NCBI RefSeq assembly: GCF_003602235.1
Contig: NZ_QZVS01000081.1
Coordinates: forward strand, 39,201-99,074
From: Cryobacterium melibiosiphilum
GTDB taxonomy: Bacteria > Actinomycetota > Actinomycetes > Actinomycetales > Microbacteriaceae
DNA length: 59,874 nucleotides
Direction: 5' to 3'
The position numbers were made by a program, and so were the translations under genes. This document shows, piece by piece, positions 8,561-17,986 of the stretch. The notes under the pieces were generated by a model that was not told the DNA's origin, made no database searches, and saw only the letters and a program-made list of their open reading frames with translations. Within the stretch, counting starts at the first letter, position 1, and every line of letters starts with the position of its first letter.

Positions 8561-9475
8561 ATGGTTGTGCTCACCCGCCGATTCGACCAGCATCCGTCTG
8601 ACAGCCCTGCGGAGCACGGCTACGAACGCTTTGTGATCGGACGCCGCGAATCCCTCCAGCCCGAGGTCATCCGCGGTCCCGGGCACACCGGTTGCGACCT
8701 GGTAACCGTGCAGGTTCAGCAGATCGGGTGTCTGGAACTGTTTCAGGGCGGTCAGGTCACGCCGGTGCCCGCGGGGCATCTGCTCATTTTTGACGCCTCT
8801 CACCCGTTCGTGCTCACCTATCCGGGGCCCCATCTGAGTTCGCGGTTCGAAACGCCCAAGCGTCGCCTCGGCCTGTCCGACGCCGATCTGGCCGCCCTCT
8901 GCCGGGCGCCCCTGGGGCTGGCGGCGACGGATGCGCCGGGTGGCGGGGCATCCGTCGCCGCAGCCGCGATTACCCAACTGGCGCGAGTTGCCGGCACCCT
9001 GAGCGCCCGAGCCGGCGCCTTGATGGCGGAGGTGATCGTGGACCTTGTGCGGATCGCCGCCACCGAACAGCTCGCGGTGTACCCGTCCAGTGACCTACGG
9101 CATCGCGGGGTGGTGCAACAGGTCAGCGACTACATTGACGCGCATCTGCGCGACGCCGATCTGGCCCCGGCCGCGATTGCAGCTGCGCGGTGCATGTCGC
9201 TGCGGGCGCTGCACAAGGCCTTTGAGAACGAGCCTGCCACCGTGCACCGGCTGATCCAGCAGCGTCGGCTCGAGCACGCGCGCACCGACCTGGGCGCGCC
9301 GGGGGAGCCCCCGATTCCGGTCGCGGCGATCGCCGAACGGTGGGGGTTCGGCAGCGCGTCGCTGTTCACCCGGCTGTTTCGTCAACGGTTTGGCGCGTCA
9401 CCGAGTGAGTGGCGTCGGGCGAGGCGTGATTCGCTCGACATCTGGGGGCCGGACTCTGCCCCCAGAGGGGGGTGA
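8561..9475 (+). CDS. AraC family transcriptional regulator
   Basis: This is a predicted DNA-binding regulator of about 304 aa. The C-terminal 100 residues form an AraC/XylS double helix-turn-helix (SDYIDAHLRDADLAPAAIAA, then FGSASLFTRLFRQRFGASP). The N-terminal part resembles the AraC-binding-like domain found in regulators with an unknown ligand, with the typical PAGHLLIFDASHPF segment. ATG 8561 was preferred over an earlier in-frame start at 8486 because the residues in between look non-conserved. It is transcribed away from the esterase gene, which is its most likely target. Confidence 0.85.
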   Translation: MVVLTRRFDQHPSDSPAEHGYERFVIGRRESLQPEVIRGPGHTGCDLVTVQVQQIGCLELFQGGQVTPVPAGHLLIFDASHPFVLTYPGPHLSSRFETPKRRLGLSDADLAALCRAPLGLAATDAPGGGASVAAAAITQLARVAGTLSARAGALMAEVIVDLVRIAATEQLAVYPSSDLRHRGVVQQVSDYIDAHLRDADLAPAAIAAARCMSLRALHKAFENEPATVHRLIQQRRLEHARTDLGAPGEPPIPVAAIAERWGFGSASLFTRLFRQRFGASPSEWRRARRDSLDIWGPDSAPRGG

Positions 9476-9558
9476 GATTGGGGATTGCCCCGGGGCGCGC
9501 CCCCTGCCACGCTCGACATGCTGCGCACACTGGGGCGTGCGGCTGACGGGAGCCCGGC

Positions 9559-10065
9559 GTGACGCAGAAAATTCTCTACATCGACCTCGACAATGCGCTG
9601 GTCAACGTGCAATCGGGTATCGACCGGCTCACCAACGCGGAGTACTGCCGCTACGAGAATCGTCTGGACGAGGTTCCCGGCATCTATGCGCGGATGGAGC
9701 CGTTGCCCGGCGCGATCGAGGCGTTTTGCACCCTGGCCAAATCGTTCGACACCTACATCCTGTCGACCGCGCCGTGGGCGAACGCCAGCGCCTGGCAGAA
9801 CAAACTCGAGTGGGTGCACGAGTATCTCGGGGCGGAAGCGGGAACCCCGGCCTACCAACGGCTCATCCTCTCGCATCACAAACACCTCAATCGTGGGGAA
9901 TTCCTCGTCGACGACCGCTCCGCGATCGGCGCCGACCGGTTTGAAGGCGAACTGATCCAGTTTCTGACCCCGGACTTTCCGGATTGGGCGACCGTCACGC
10001 GGTACCTGCTCGAGCGCGCAGGTACCGAAGACGACCGCGCCCCGCGGCGTCTTTCTCACGCCTGA
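9559..10065 (+). CDS. HAD-type 5'(3')-deoxyribonucleotidase-like protein
   Basis: This 168-aa protein resembles the NT5C/5'-nucleotidase C group of the HAD superfamily, which dephosphorylates (deoxy)nucleoside monophosphates. It starts with GTG. Motif I is YIDLDNALVNV with both Asp residues, motif II is YILSTAPW, and the end of the fold carries the acidic HLNRGEFLVDDRSAIGADRFEGE motif. It stands alone with 83 bases to the AraC gene upstream. Substrate specificity is not visible. Confidence 0.82.
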   Translation: MTQKILYIDLDNALVNVQSGIDRLTNAEYCRYENRLDEVPGIYARMEPLPGAIEAFCTLAKSFDTYILSTAPWANASAWQNKLEWVHEYLGAEAGTPAYQRLILSHHKHLNRGEFLVDDRSAIGADRFEGELIQFLTPDFPDWATVTRYLLERAGTEDDRAPRRLSHA

Positions 10066-10179
10066 CACCCATCTGGGTCATAGGAACCGCATAGCCGCAT
10101 GCACTTTGCTCTGTCTTAGAGACGATGGCTGCACGCCGTTGCCCTGAGTGACAGACAGAACTGAGTGAAAGGCAGAGCA

Positions 10180-11583
10180 ATGCGCACACCTGACGACGAC
10201 CACAGCCAGAACGCCCACGACACCGCGAACGACCGGTCGGCAGAGCACATCGAAGCGGATGCCGCTGCGGCCGCTCCATACGTCGTCGTCTACGAGGTGG
10301 CCCCGGACGGCACGACGGGGACCAACCGGATCGCGACCGGATTCGCCCCGCCGTCCACACGGAAATCGTTCTGGCGTTCCCGCACCGCTGCGGCGATCGG
10401 CGTCGCTGCGGCGCTCATCGTGGGGTCGAGCGGCATCGGTTACGCCGTCGGCCAGGCCGGCAACGCCAGCGCCACGAGCGACCTGAGCACGACCTCCGTC
10501 ACCGGCGACATCCCCGGAGTGACCGACGGAACGACCGGCACCGACGACGGCACCACATTCGGTGGTCCGCCGGCCGGGTTCTCCGCTCCGAACGGTGTCG
10601 ACCCCGGTGCGGGCTTCGGGCCCGGCTCGTCGCAGGGCTCCTCGGGATCGTCGACGGACACGAGCACGCTCGAGTCGACGGCCGCAACGGACGCCCAGTC
10701 GGCCGGCATCGTGCTGATCGAGACCGAACTCGACTATGAGAGTTCGGCGGCCGCCGGCACCGGTGTGGTGCTCAGCAGCGACGGGCTCATCCTCACCAAC
10801 AATCACGTGATCGAGGGCTCGACGAGCATCTCGGTGACGATCGCCACGACCGGCGACACGTACACCGCCGAGGTCGTGGGCACGGATTCCAGCGCTGACA
10901 TCGCTGTGCTGCAGCTGCTGGATGCCTCCGGCCTCACCCCCGCAGACCTCGACACCACATCCGCCGTGGCCGTCGGCGATGCCGTCACGGGCGTCGGCAA
11001 CGCCGGCGGAACCGGGGAACTCACGGCCGCCGCCGGGGCTGTCACCGCGCTCGACGAAACCATCACCGCCCAGAACTCCGACGGCTCCAACGCCGAAACG
11101 CTCAGCGAACTCATCGAGGTCAACGCGCAGATCGAATCGGGAGATTCCGGCGGCCCGCTGCTCGACGCGGACGGCGAGGTCATCGGCATCAACACCGCGG
11201 CCTCGTCGGGAACCGCGACCGTGACGGGTTACGCGATCACCATCGAGAACGCCCTGGACACCGTCGCCGCGATCGAGTCCGGCGTCGAGACCGACACCGT
11301 CACCATCGGCTACCCGGCCTTCCTCGGCGTCGCGGTCGGCGCCACCGCGACCGACGGCTCAGCCCTGCTGCAGGCCGTCATCGCCGGCACCCCCGCCGCC
11401 GCAGCCGGCCTCGTCGAGGGAGACACCATCACCGCCGTCGACGGCGTTCCCGTGACCGGCGCGACCCTGTCGACCGTGCTGCAGGGCTACTCCGTTGGAG
11501 ACGCGGTCGCGGTGACGTGGACCGATGCCGCGAGCACCAGCCACACCGCATCCGTCACCCTGATCGCCGGGCCCGCCGACTGA
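10180..11583 (+). CDS. HtrA/DegP-like serine protease with one PDZ domain
   Basis: This is a membrane-anchored envelope quality-control protease. The 467-aa protein has a cytoplasmic N-terminal region of about 65 residues, one membrane segment (AAAIGVAAALIVGSSGIGYAV, about 68-88), a Gly/Ser/Thr-rich linker, a trypsin-like domain with His209 (NNHVIEG), Asp240 (SADIAVLQL) and Ser323 (ESGDSGGPLL), then a C-terminal PDZ domain (AGLVEGDTITAVDGVPVTGA). ATG 10180 was chosen because AAAGG lies at good spacing; a GTG at 10165 in the same frame is less well placed. The Cys-free, acidic extracellular part is typical of actinobacterial PepD-like proteins. A hairpin-plus-T-run follows the stop. Confidence 0.92.
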   Translation: MRTPDDDHSQNAHDTANDRSAEHIEADAAAAAPYVVVYEVAPDGTTGTNRIATGFAPPSTRKSFWRSRTAAAIGVAAALIVGSSGIGYAVGQAGNASATSDLSTTSVTGDIPGVTDGTTGTDDGTTFGGPPAGFSAPNGVDPGAGFGPGSSQGSSGSSTDTSTLESTAATDAQSAGIVLIETELDYESSAAAGTGVVLSSDGLILTNNHVIEGSTSISVTIATTGDTYTAEVVGTDSSADIAVLQLLDASGLTPADLDTTSAVAVGDAVTGVGNAGGTGELTAAAGAVTALDETITAQNSDGSNAETLSELIEVNAQIESGDSGGPLLDADGEVIGINTAASSGTATVTGYAITIENALDTVAAIESGVETDTVTIGYPAFLGVAVGATATDGSALLQAVIAGTPAAAAGLVEGDTITAVDGVPVTGATLSTVLQGYSVGDAVAVTWTDAASTSHTASVTLIAGPAD

Positions 11584-11600
11584 CCCGCGCCCAGGACTTT

Positions 11601-11645
11601 CGCCCACCCGACGCCGTACCGTTCGACGGTGTTGGGCGGGCTTTT
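11601..11645. terminator. Hairpin terminator between convergent protease and iron-transporter genes
   Basis: CGCCCA (11601) pairs with TGGGCG near 11638, and ACGCCGT (11611-11617) pairs with ACGGTGT (11626-11632) with one G-T wobble, followed by CTTTTC. It lies 17 bases after the protease stop and about 30 bases before the end of the opposing ATPase gene. Confidence 0.6.
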
Positions 11646-11672
11646 CGGCGTTTCGGGCCGGAGACGATGGCG

Positions 11673-12818
11673 CTAGCCGCCAATCTCCGTCGAATGGTAC
11701 GGGGCTGCGAACACGGCGGCGGGGGCGGGTGCCGCGGCGCGCGGATAGAAGACGGCTCGCCGCACCGACACCCGCACCGGCTCCCCGACCAGCGGGCGGA
11801 CGCCGGGAACCCGGCACCGCACCGAGGCTCCCTCCCAGTCGACGACCACATCGTTGCCGGTGCGCCCGAACAGCGACGAGGTCACTCGGGCAGAGCCGTG
11901 GTCGTCGTCGCCCTCACCGCGGACGTCCTGGCGATCAGCGCTCGCGGCGACGAGGTCGATGTCCTCGGGAAGCACCGCGATCGACCCCGGCCCGGATCGC
12001 CCGCCCACCGCCTCGATTCGGCTGCCCGGCACGGCACACGGGTGGTCCGTCGCGACGAATCCGCTGGGCGAGAGCACCCCGCTGAAGATCGTGGCATCGG
12101 ACAGGAACCTGGCCACCGCGGGGGAGTTCGGCAGGGATACCAGTTCGGGTGGCGCGCCGATCTGCTGCACGCGACCACCGTCGAGAACCACGACGCGGTC
12201 GGCCAGTGCGAGGGCTTCCTCCCGGTCGTGGGTGACGTGGATCACGGTGAGACCGATCGAGCGGGTGAGAGCCTGCAACTCGAGGCGCAGCGCACCGCGC
12301 AGGGGCTCATCGAGCGCCGAGAGGGCCTCATCGAGCAGCAACACGCGCGGCGAGCCGATGATCGCCCGGGCGAGGGCGACCCGCTGGCGCTGTCCGCCGG
12401 ATAGGGTCGCCGGGTTGCGCTTGTCGAAGCCGGTCAGGCCAACCGTGCTGAGCACCCGCGCGAGCTGTTGCGCACGCTGTGCCCGGCCCACCCCGGCGCG
12501 GCGCAGCGGATAGACGATGTTCTGGGCCACCGTCAGGTGCGGCCAGACCGCGTGCTGCTGAAACACCATGCCGAGCCCGCGTTTCTCGGGTGCCAGCAAC
12601 GTGCCCGGCCCGGCGACTAGAGTGTCGCCGATGTGCACCGTGCCGGTGGTCGGCGCGAGGAAGCCGGCGATGGCCCGCAGCAGGGTGGTCTTGCCTGAGC
12701 CCGACGGACCGACGAGGGCGATGAACTCGCCGTCGGCCACGGTCAGGTCGACGGCGTCGAGCCCCACGGTGCCGTCGGGGTAGGTCAGTCCCAGTCTGCT
12801 GAGGGTAACGGATGCCAC
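11673..12818 (-). CDS. fbpC: Iron-type ABC transporter ATP-binding protein
   Basis: This is the ATPase of a ferric-iron-type (FbpABC) importer. The 381-aa protein has Walker A GPSGSGKTTLLRA, the Q-loop MVFQQHAVWPHLT, signature LSGGQRQRVALARA and Walker B RVLLLDEALSALDEP, then a roughly 130-aa C-terminal regulatory (TOBE-like) region as in FbpC/PotA. The GTG at 12818 was chosen because GGAAAGG lies seven bases upstream. An in-frame TTG 15 bases earlier would sit inside that ribosome binding site. It is the third gene of the operon, 70 bases after the permease gene; the gap holds two copies of GTGTCGCCGGCGGTC, one of which overlaps the permease stop. Confidence 0.9.
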   Translation of the reverse strand: MASVTLSRLGLTYPDGTVGLDAVDLTVADGEFIALVGPSGSGKTTLLRAIAGFLAPTTGTVHIGDTLVAGPGTLLAPEKRGLGMVFQQHAVWPHLTVAQNIVYPLRRAGVGRAQRAQQLARVLSTVGLTGFDKRNPATLSGGQRQRVALARAIIGSPRVLLLDEALSALDEPLRGALRLELQALTRSIGLTVIHVTHDREEALALADRVVVLDGGRVQQIGAPPELVSLPNSPAVARFLSDATIFSGVLSPSGFVATDHPCAVPGSRIEAVGGRSGPGSIAVLPEDIDLVAASADRQDVRGEGDDDHGSARVTSSLFGRTGNDVVVDWEGASVRCRVPGVRPLVGEPVRVSVRRAVFYPRAAAPAPAAVFAAPYHSTEIGG

Positions 12819-12888
12819 GGTGAACCTTTCCAAGAATCGGGGAGAGTGCGGCGGCGTTCGTGTCGCCGGCGGTCAGTGTTGCTGGCGA

Positions 12889-14625
12889 TCAGTGTCGCCG
12901 GCGGTCGACGAGCCCCAGGCCCGCCAGCCCGACCAGGGTGACCAGCAGCGACAGTGCCGCGGCGGCGTTGTAGGCGCCGGCCTGTTGCAGGCTGAAGATC
13001 GACACCCCCAGGGTCTGGGAGCCCGGGGAGAGCAGCAGCACCGAAATGGTCAGTTCCCGCACCGCCGTGAGCGCGACGAGTACACCGCCGGCGACGGCGG
13101 CGGGCACGGCCATGCGCCACGAGATGTCGATCAGGGCGCGCAGGCGGCTGGCGCCCGAAATGCGGGCGGCCTCCTCCATGCTCATCGGGGTGGACCGCAA
13201 CGGCGCGGCGACGGCTTGCACCACGACGGCGACGAACGCCATCACATAGGCACAGAGAATCAGCCACGGCGTATTGAACAGGCCGATTCTCGGCGCGATG
13301 ATCAGCCAGCCGACCGCGATGACGAGGCCGGGAATCGCCTGCGGCAACAGGGCCACGGTCGCGAGCGCCGCATTGGAGCGGGCACGGGTGCGGGTGACGA
13401 TCGTGCCGACGGCGAGGCCGAGCACGGTGCAGATCAGCCCGGCGAGCACCGACAGCATGACGGAGTTCGTCGCACCCACGATCGTGCCGGGCGCGGTCGT
13501 GGCCCGCACGATGTTATCGAGAGTGAGGTTCTCCCACGCGAGCGGGACGCCCGGCGCCGGCAGCAGCGCCTGGCTGGTGAGGGCCAGCAGCGGCAGCAGC
13601 GTGATCGCCAGCACCAGGGTCCAGGCCACGATCGACGTCGCCGCGCGCGCACGGCCGAGGCGAATCGGCTGCGGCGGCGCCGACGATTGGTCGAGTTCGA
13701 CACGGGTGCGGTTCACGAGCAGATCGATGACCATCGACAGTACCGCGACACCGAGCAACACCACGCCGATGGTGGCCACCACCTCGAGCGGAGATTCCAC
13801 GGTTCCGGACTGGATGTACCGGTACACCAGCGTCGACAGGGTCACGAACCGCTCGGGCAAACCGATGATGGAGGGAATCCCGAAGTCCGCGAGGTTGGAC
13901 ACCGCAATCAGCGTGAACGCGCTGAAGGCCGCCGGCCGTAGCAGCGGCAGGGTGATCCCGGTCACCGAGCGCAGCAGCGACGCCCCGCTGATGCGCGCCG
14001 CCTGTTCCAGATCCGACGGCACCCGCCTCAGGGCCGCCGACATGATGATGTAGGCGATCGGATACGAGTGCACGATCAACAGGAACACCACGCCGTCGCC
14101 ACCGTAGATGATCCAGAGCGGGCCGCCGAACCACTCGGTCCAGGCCCGGTTCACGGGCCCGGTGGGACCCGCTATCCCGATCCAGGCGATCGCGCCGACG
14201 AAGGGCGGCACCAGCAGCGGCGTCAGAGCCAGCAGCCGCAGCGTGCGCCGCCCGCGCAGATCGCTGCGATCGAGCAGTAGCGCGAGAATCGTGCCGACAA
14301 GCACCGCCCCGACCGCCGACGTCGCCGCCGAAACCACGCTGTTCCGTGCCGCCTCCACGACGTCACCGCTCAGCAGCAGCGGCAGGTGGTTGTTCGTGAT
14401 CGCGAGCACGACGATCGCGGACAGCGGCAGCAGGATGACCGCCCCGCAGACCAGCCAGAGCACCGCCCGCAGCCCGTCGATCCCATCCCACGGGGCCGCC
14501 CAGCGTGGCCGTCGCTGCGGTTGTGGTCCAGCGGATGCTGCGGTGCCGGATGTGGTGGCAGGCACGGTGGGCCGAACGCGGTCACGACGGACCGGGCCCG
14601 GGCCGGGCGGGGCGGCTGGCGGCAT
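12889..14625 (-). CDS. fbpB: Iron-type ABC transporter permease (fused double permease)
   Basis: This is the membrane channel of the importer. The 578-aa protein has two consecutive BPD_transp_1 units in one chain, each with about six membrane helices and an EAA loop ([19 protein letters not shown] in the first, [19 protein letters not shown] in the second). This duplicated form is normal for FbpB/CysTW-like ferric permeases. The N-terminal 45 residues are Pro/Arg-rich and cytoplasmic. The start lies five bases after the binding-protein stop. Confidence 0.92.
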   Translation of the reverse strand: MPPAAPPGPGPVRRDRVRPTVPATTSGTAASAGPQPQRRPRWAAPWDGIDGLRAVLWLVCGAVILLPLSAIVVLAITNNHLPLLLSGDVVEAARNSVVSAATSAVGAVLVGTILALLLDRSDLRGRRTLRLLALTPLLVPPFVGAIAWIGIAGPTGPVNRAWTEWFGGPLWIIYGGDGVVFLLIVHSYPIAYIIMSAALRRVPSDLEQAARISGASLLRSVTGITLPLLRPAAFSAFTLIAVSNLADFGIPSIIGLPERFVTLSTLVYRYIQSGTVESPLEVVATIGVVLLGVAVLSMVIDLLVNRTRVELDQSSAPPQPIRLGRARAATSIVAWTLVLAITLLPLLALTSQALLPAPGVPLAWENLTLDNIVRATTAPGTIVGATNSVMLSVLAGLICTVLGLAVGTIVTRTRARSNAALATVALLPQAIPGLVIAVGWLIIAPRIGLFNTPWLILCAYVMAFVAVVVQAVAAPLRSTPMSMEEAARISGASRLRALIDISWRMAVPAAVAGGVLVALTAVRELTISVLLLSPGSQTLGVSIFSLQQAGAYNAAAALSLLVTLVGLAGLGLVDRRRH

Positions 14626-14630
14626 CCGCT

Positions 14631-15707
14631 CTAGCTGAACAGTTCGGTGAAGCGCGCGACAGCGTCGGCGCGCGAATCGCTGATGACCTGCAGGTCGGGG
14701 GAGAGGATGGCGATGTCGTCCATCGCCGGTGCGCCCTCGGGGGTGCCGACGTCGTTCCGCACCGGCAGGTAGGACTGCTCGACGGCCAGTTCCTGCCCTT
14801 GCGCGCTGACCAGGAAGTCGACGAACGCCTCGGAGGCGTCCTGCTCGCTCGTGCTGGCGAAGATACCGACCGGCTGGGAGACGTACGGCACGCCCTCGGC
14901 GGGATAGGAGACATCGATGGGGGACCCGGCGGCCTTGAGCTCGCGCACGAGGTAGTCCACGACGATGCCGATCGGCTGGGTACCGGTCGCGACGGCCTGC
15001 GAGACCGGGCCGTTGCTCTCGGCGATGACCGGGTTGTTGGCGGCCAGGGCACTGAGCCAGTCGTCGCCGAGGTCGGGGGTATTGAGCCAGACCGCGGCGT
15101 TGTATGCGGCCGCGCCCGAGACATCAGGGTTGGGCATCGTGATCAGGTCGGCGTAGGCGGAGTCGGTCAGCTCCTGCCACGAGGTGGGCGGGGTGTCGAT
15201 CATGGTCGTGTTGTAGGCGATGACCGTGGGAATGATGCGGGTGCCGGTGTAGAACCCGTCGGGGTCGACGACATCGGGGTTCAGGGCGTCCACGTCGGCG
15301 GGCGTGTAGGCCCGGAGCAGGTCGTCGGCCTTGTACCCCTCGAAGGTGCCGGCATCGGCGGCGAGCAGAACGTCGGCCTGCACGTCGCCCGAGGTGAGCT
15401 CGGCTTCGATGCGGGCGGTGAGGTCACCGGTGCCGGCGCGGAACACGTCGACCGTGACGCCCGGCTCGATCACGTTGAACGCAGCGACGACGGCATCGAT
15501 TTTGGCCTGCGGCTCGGAGGTGTAGAGGGTGATCGTGGCGGCCTCGGTCGTCGCGCTGGCGTCGTCGGTGGTGTCGGTGGCGGCGGAGCAACCGGTCAGC
15601 GCGAGACCGACCAGGGCGAGTCCCGCGAGGGCGTTGCGGGTGTTGCGGGTGCTGAGGGTGCTGAGGGAATTGCGCATCGGGGGAAGGCGCGGGGTGGTGC
15701 GGGGCAT
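14631..15707 (-). CDS. fbpA: Iron-type ABC transporter substrate-binding lipoprotein
   Basis: This is a surface lipoprotein that captures the ligand for the adjacent permease. The 358-aa product has a signal peptide ending in the lipobox LALTGC (Cys40) and an extracellular binding-protein fold of the ferric/2-aminoethylphosphonate group (ITLYTSEPQAKIDAVVAAF at the start of the mature domain; the later SYPAEGVPYVSQPVGIF is typical). The start at MPRTTPRLPP was chosen for its GAAGGA ribosome binding site; an alternative Met lies ten residues later. No iron-box palindrome was recognised upstream. Ferric iron is the most likely ligand by family, but a phosphonate cannot be excluded. Confidence 0.88.
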   Translation of the reverse strand: MPRTTPRLPPMRNSLSTLSTRNTRNALAGLALVGLALTGCSAATDTTDDASATTEAATITLYTSEPQAKIDAVVAAFNVIEPGVTVDVFRAGTGDLTARIEAELTSGDVQADVLLAADAGTFEGYKADDLLRAYTPADVDALNPDVVDPDGFYTGTRIIPTVIAYNTTMIDTPPTSWQELTDSAYADLITMPNPDVSGAAAYNAAVWLNTPDLGDDWLSALAANNPVIAESNGPVSQAVATGTQPIGIVVDYLVRELKAAGSPIDVSYPAEGVPYVSQPVGIFASTSEQDASEAFVDFLVSAQGQELAVEQSYLPVRNDVGTPEGAPAMDDIAILSPDLQVISDSRADAVARFTELFS

Positions 15708-15829
15708 GGGGTCCTTCGGGTCGGGCGCGGAAGTCGTGCGGGTGTTGCCGGCAGGCCTGACAGGCAGGCCCGGGAATCGGGGGTCAGCAGCAGTGCCGAC
15801 GGATGTGTGCACTGTGAGTCCAGTGCGCG

Positions 15830-16576
15830 TCAGTCCAGCGCGGTGTCGGGGTCGGTGCCGAGGCTCGCGGCGTAACGCTCCCGCAGGGCATGGAACTGGT
15901 CGATGGTCAGCCCGCCACGCACGAGGTACGCTTCGACCCCGCCGAAGCGGTCCAGCACGGTCAGCACATGCCGCAGGGCGTCGGCCGGGCTGTCGAGGTG
16001 CAGGCTCAGCGCGGCCTCGTATTCCTCTTCCGTCAACGGCAGCTCGCGCAGGGCTGCGTCGGCCAGGTCCCGGCGAAACAGCCGCACCTCGGTCGTCGAG
16101 CGCGCGTAGTCGTCGACAACGTCGTCGGGCGCGGCACCCGCGGCGAGCAGAGTCAGGGCGACGACCAGGCCGGTGCGGTCCTTGCCGGCCGCGCAGTGCA
16201 CGAGAACGGTGCCGGGAGTATCCGCGACCACCGCGACAGCCTGGGTCAGCTGCGCCGCCCGAGCGTAGAGGATCGTCTCGTAGATTTCCTCGAGCGTCTC
16301 TCCGTACGGCGACACCGGCGACACCGGCGACTGACCGTGCGGCGCCGCATCCGTCGCCTCAAAAATGGGCAGGTGATGTACCGGAATCGGGTGCCGCACC
16401 ACCCCGCGCTCGCCGCTGTCGCGCAGGTCGAGCACGAGGGCGACCTTCAACCGGGCCAAGACGGATGCCCCCGCCTCCGTGATCGCATCCAGGGTCGCCG
16501 ACCGTAGCAGCCACGGAGAGGCGGCGCTGCCGATGCCGCGCACGTTATAGGTGCCGGGCACGCTCAGGATAGTCAT
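15830..16576 (-). CDS. Tyrosine-protein phosphatase (PTP, DSP-like family)
   Basis: This 248-aa protein carries the phosphatase P-loop VHCAAGKDRTGLV with nucleophile Cys and invariant Arg, the upstream LDLRDSGERG motif, and the N-terminal NVRGIGS segment seen in the actinobacterial PtpB-like family (Y_phosphatase3). These enzymes remove phosphate from Tyr, Ser/Thr or phosphoinositides. The start MTILSVPGTYNVRG has GAGGG upstream. A small tandem repeat near 16315-16330 encodes SPVSPVSP. It is encoded alone, between the iron importer and a divergent membrane protein. Confidence 0.9.
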   Translation of the reverse strand: MTILSVPGTYNVRGIGSAASPWLLRSATLDAITEAGASVLARLKVALVLDLRDSGERGVVRHPIPVHHLPIFEATDAAPHGQSPVSPVSPYGETLEEIYETILYARAAQLTQAVAVVADTPGTVLVHCAAGKDRTGLVVALTLLAAGAAPDDVVDDYARSTTEVRLFRRDLADAALRELPLTEEEYEAALSLHLDSPADALRHVLTVLDRFGGVEAYLVRGGLTIDQFHALRERYAASLGTDPDTALD

Positions 16577-16675
16577 GCCCTCAGCATCCTTCGGCGAGGT
16601 GAACGGCTGGTGACCCGCACCTGTCGCGTGCCCGAACTTTCTTGGGCGTAGTGGTTTCCGGGCACACTGGGTGGC

Positions 16676-17080
16676 ATGAGTATTCAATCCCCGCGCGTTC
16701 TCCCCCGCGTGCCCCTGCACGCACACTGGACGCCGCTCGCCGTCACCTACCTCGTGCTCAGCGTCATCGGCCTGATCGGCACCTGGACCTATAACGTCAT
16801 CGCGATCCTCGAGCGCCGTGACTATCTGGGTGACTGGGTGGGCAGCGGCCCGTCTGTCTCGTCGCTGACCGTCGACCTGTTGATCGCGGCGATCGCCGGC
16901 AGCGTGTTCATCATCGTGGAGGCGCGGCGGCTCGGCATGAGGCGCGGCTGGCTCTACGTGGTGCTGTCCGGGGTCACCGCGTTCGCCTGTATGTTCCCCC
17001 TGTTCCTCTGCATGAGGGAGCGCACCCTCGCGGCCCGCCGAGCCGGGGCCGAGAACGCACCCCAAGAAACGAGCACCTAA
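16676..17080 (+). CDS. DUF2834 family membrane protein
   Basis: This 134-aa protein of unknown function matches DUF2834 by its layout: three membrane segments (VTYLVLSVIGLIGTWTYNVIA, LTVDLLIAAIAGSVFIIVEA, LYVVLSGVTAFACMFPLFLCM) with the conserved G-x-W-x-N-x-x-A motif in the first helix and an acidic residue near the end of the second. It is transcribed alone. The long hairpin repeat at 17093-17148 begins 13 bases after its stop. Confidence 0.8.
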   Translation: MSIQSPRVLPRVPLHAHWTPLAVTYLVLSVIGLIGTWTYNVIAILERRDYLGDWVGSGPSVSSLTVDLLIAAIAGSVFIIVEARRLGMRRGWLYVVLSGVTAFACMFPLFLCMRERTLAARRAGAENAPQETST

Positions 17081-17092
17081 ATAGACATTGCG

Positions 17093-17148
17093 CGAGTGAG
17101 CACTTTCTGCAGTTCCGGAGCCCGGGAAGTGCATAAAGTGCTCACTCG
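17093..17148. repeat. Long intergenic hairpin repeat A
   Basis: CGAGTGAGCACTTT (17093-17106) is perfectly complementary to AAAGTGCTCACTCG (17135-17148). The middle continues the stem through TGCA/TGCA and TTCCGG/CCGGGAA with small bulges and an AGC loop, so nearly all 56 bases fold into one hairpin. It sits between the convergent DUF2834 and amino acid ATPase genes. There is no T-run, so a mobile palindromic repeat is at least as likely as a terminator. Confidence 0.75.
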
Positions 17149-17167
17149 TGTGAGGCTGGACCGCGCG

Positions 17168-17986
17168 TCAGAACGGAAAGAGCAGGCGGTGCAGGAACTG
17201 GCGGGTGCGTTCCTCGCGGGGGTTGCGCAGCAGGTCTTTCGGGGCGCCGTGTTCGACGATGGTGCCGCCGTCGACGAAGGCGATTTCGGAGGCGACTTCG
17301 CGCGCGAATTCGAGTTCGTGGGTCACGATGACCATGGTCCAGCCCTCGGTGGCGAGTTCCTTGATGAGTCGCAGCACGTCACCGACCAGCTCCGGGTCCA
17401 GGGCCGAGGTGGGCTCGTCGAAGAGCAGCAGCTGGGGGCGCAGGGCGAGGGCGCGCACGATGCCGACCCGCTGCTGCTGCCCGCCGGACAGCTCGAAGGG
17501 GTAGCTGTCTTTCTTTTCGGTCAGTCCCACCCGGTCGAGCAGCGCGAGGGCTTCGGCGGTCACCTCGGCCCGGTTGCGCTTCTGCACGATGACCGGGCCT
17601 TCGATCACGTTCTCGAGCACGGTCTTGTGCGGAAACAGGTTGTAGTGCTGAAACACCATTGCCGAGCGGTCACGCAGGGTCGTGAGCTGCTTCTTGCCGG
17701 GGGCGGGGTCAAAGGTGAGCGTGGCATAGCCGGCCACGTCGATGGTGCCGCCGTCGGCGAGGTCGAGTCCGTTCAGGCAGCGAAGGATCGTGGTCTTGCC
17801 CGAGCCCGACGGCCCGATCAGGGCGAGTACGGTGCCGCGGTTCACCGTCAGGTCGATCGATTCGAGCACCCGGGTTGTGCCGAAGCTCTTCTGCAGGCCG
17901 CGCACGGTGAGCAGGGCGGGGGCATCCGCTCGTGACTGAGCAACCCCCTGCGGGGCTGGTGGGCGGGGTGGGTCAGCGGGCGACAT
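17168..17986 (-). CDS. Polar amino acid ABC transporter ATP-binding protein
   Basis: This is the ATPase of the amino acid importer encoded by this and the next two genes. The 272-aa protein has Walker A GPSGSGKTTILRCLNGLD, Q-loop VFQHYNLFPHKTV, signature ELSGGQQQRVGIVRALA and Walker B LLLFDEPTSALDPE; the PHKTV(L)ENV context is characteristic of the GlnQ/TcyC group. The first 25 residues are Pro/Ala-rich and may not be translated if a later start is used. The start overlaps the end of the permease gene by 14 bases. Confidence 0.92.
   Translation of the reverse strand: MSPADPPRPPAPQGVAQSRADAPALLTVRGLQKSFGTTRVLESIDLTVNRGTVLALIGPSGSGKTTILRCLNGLDLADGGTIDVAGYATLTFDPAPGKKQLTTLRDRSAMVFQHYNLFPHKTVLENVIEGPVIVQKRNRAEVTAEALALLDRVGLTEKKDSYPFELSGGQQQRVGIVRALALRPQLLLFDEPTSALDPELVGDVLRLIKELATEGWTMVIVTHELEFAREVASEIAFVDGGTIVEHGAPKDLLRNPREERTRQFLHRLLFPF

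Noticed and set aside
16580..16675. GTGCCCGAA / TTCCGGGCAC dyad between the phosphatase and DUF2834 genes
   Set aside because: The arms are short and imperfect, there is no AT-rich context, and chance is adequate at this GC content.
16577..17134. N-terminal extension of the tyrosine phosphatase
   Set aside because: It would run through the DUF2834 gene; its residues are His/Asp/Gln-rich shadow sequence, and the conserved phosphatase begins at 16576 after GAGGG.
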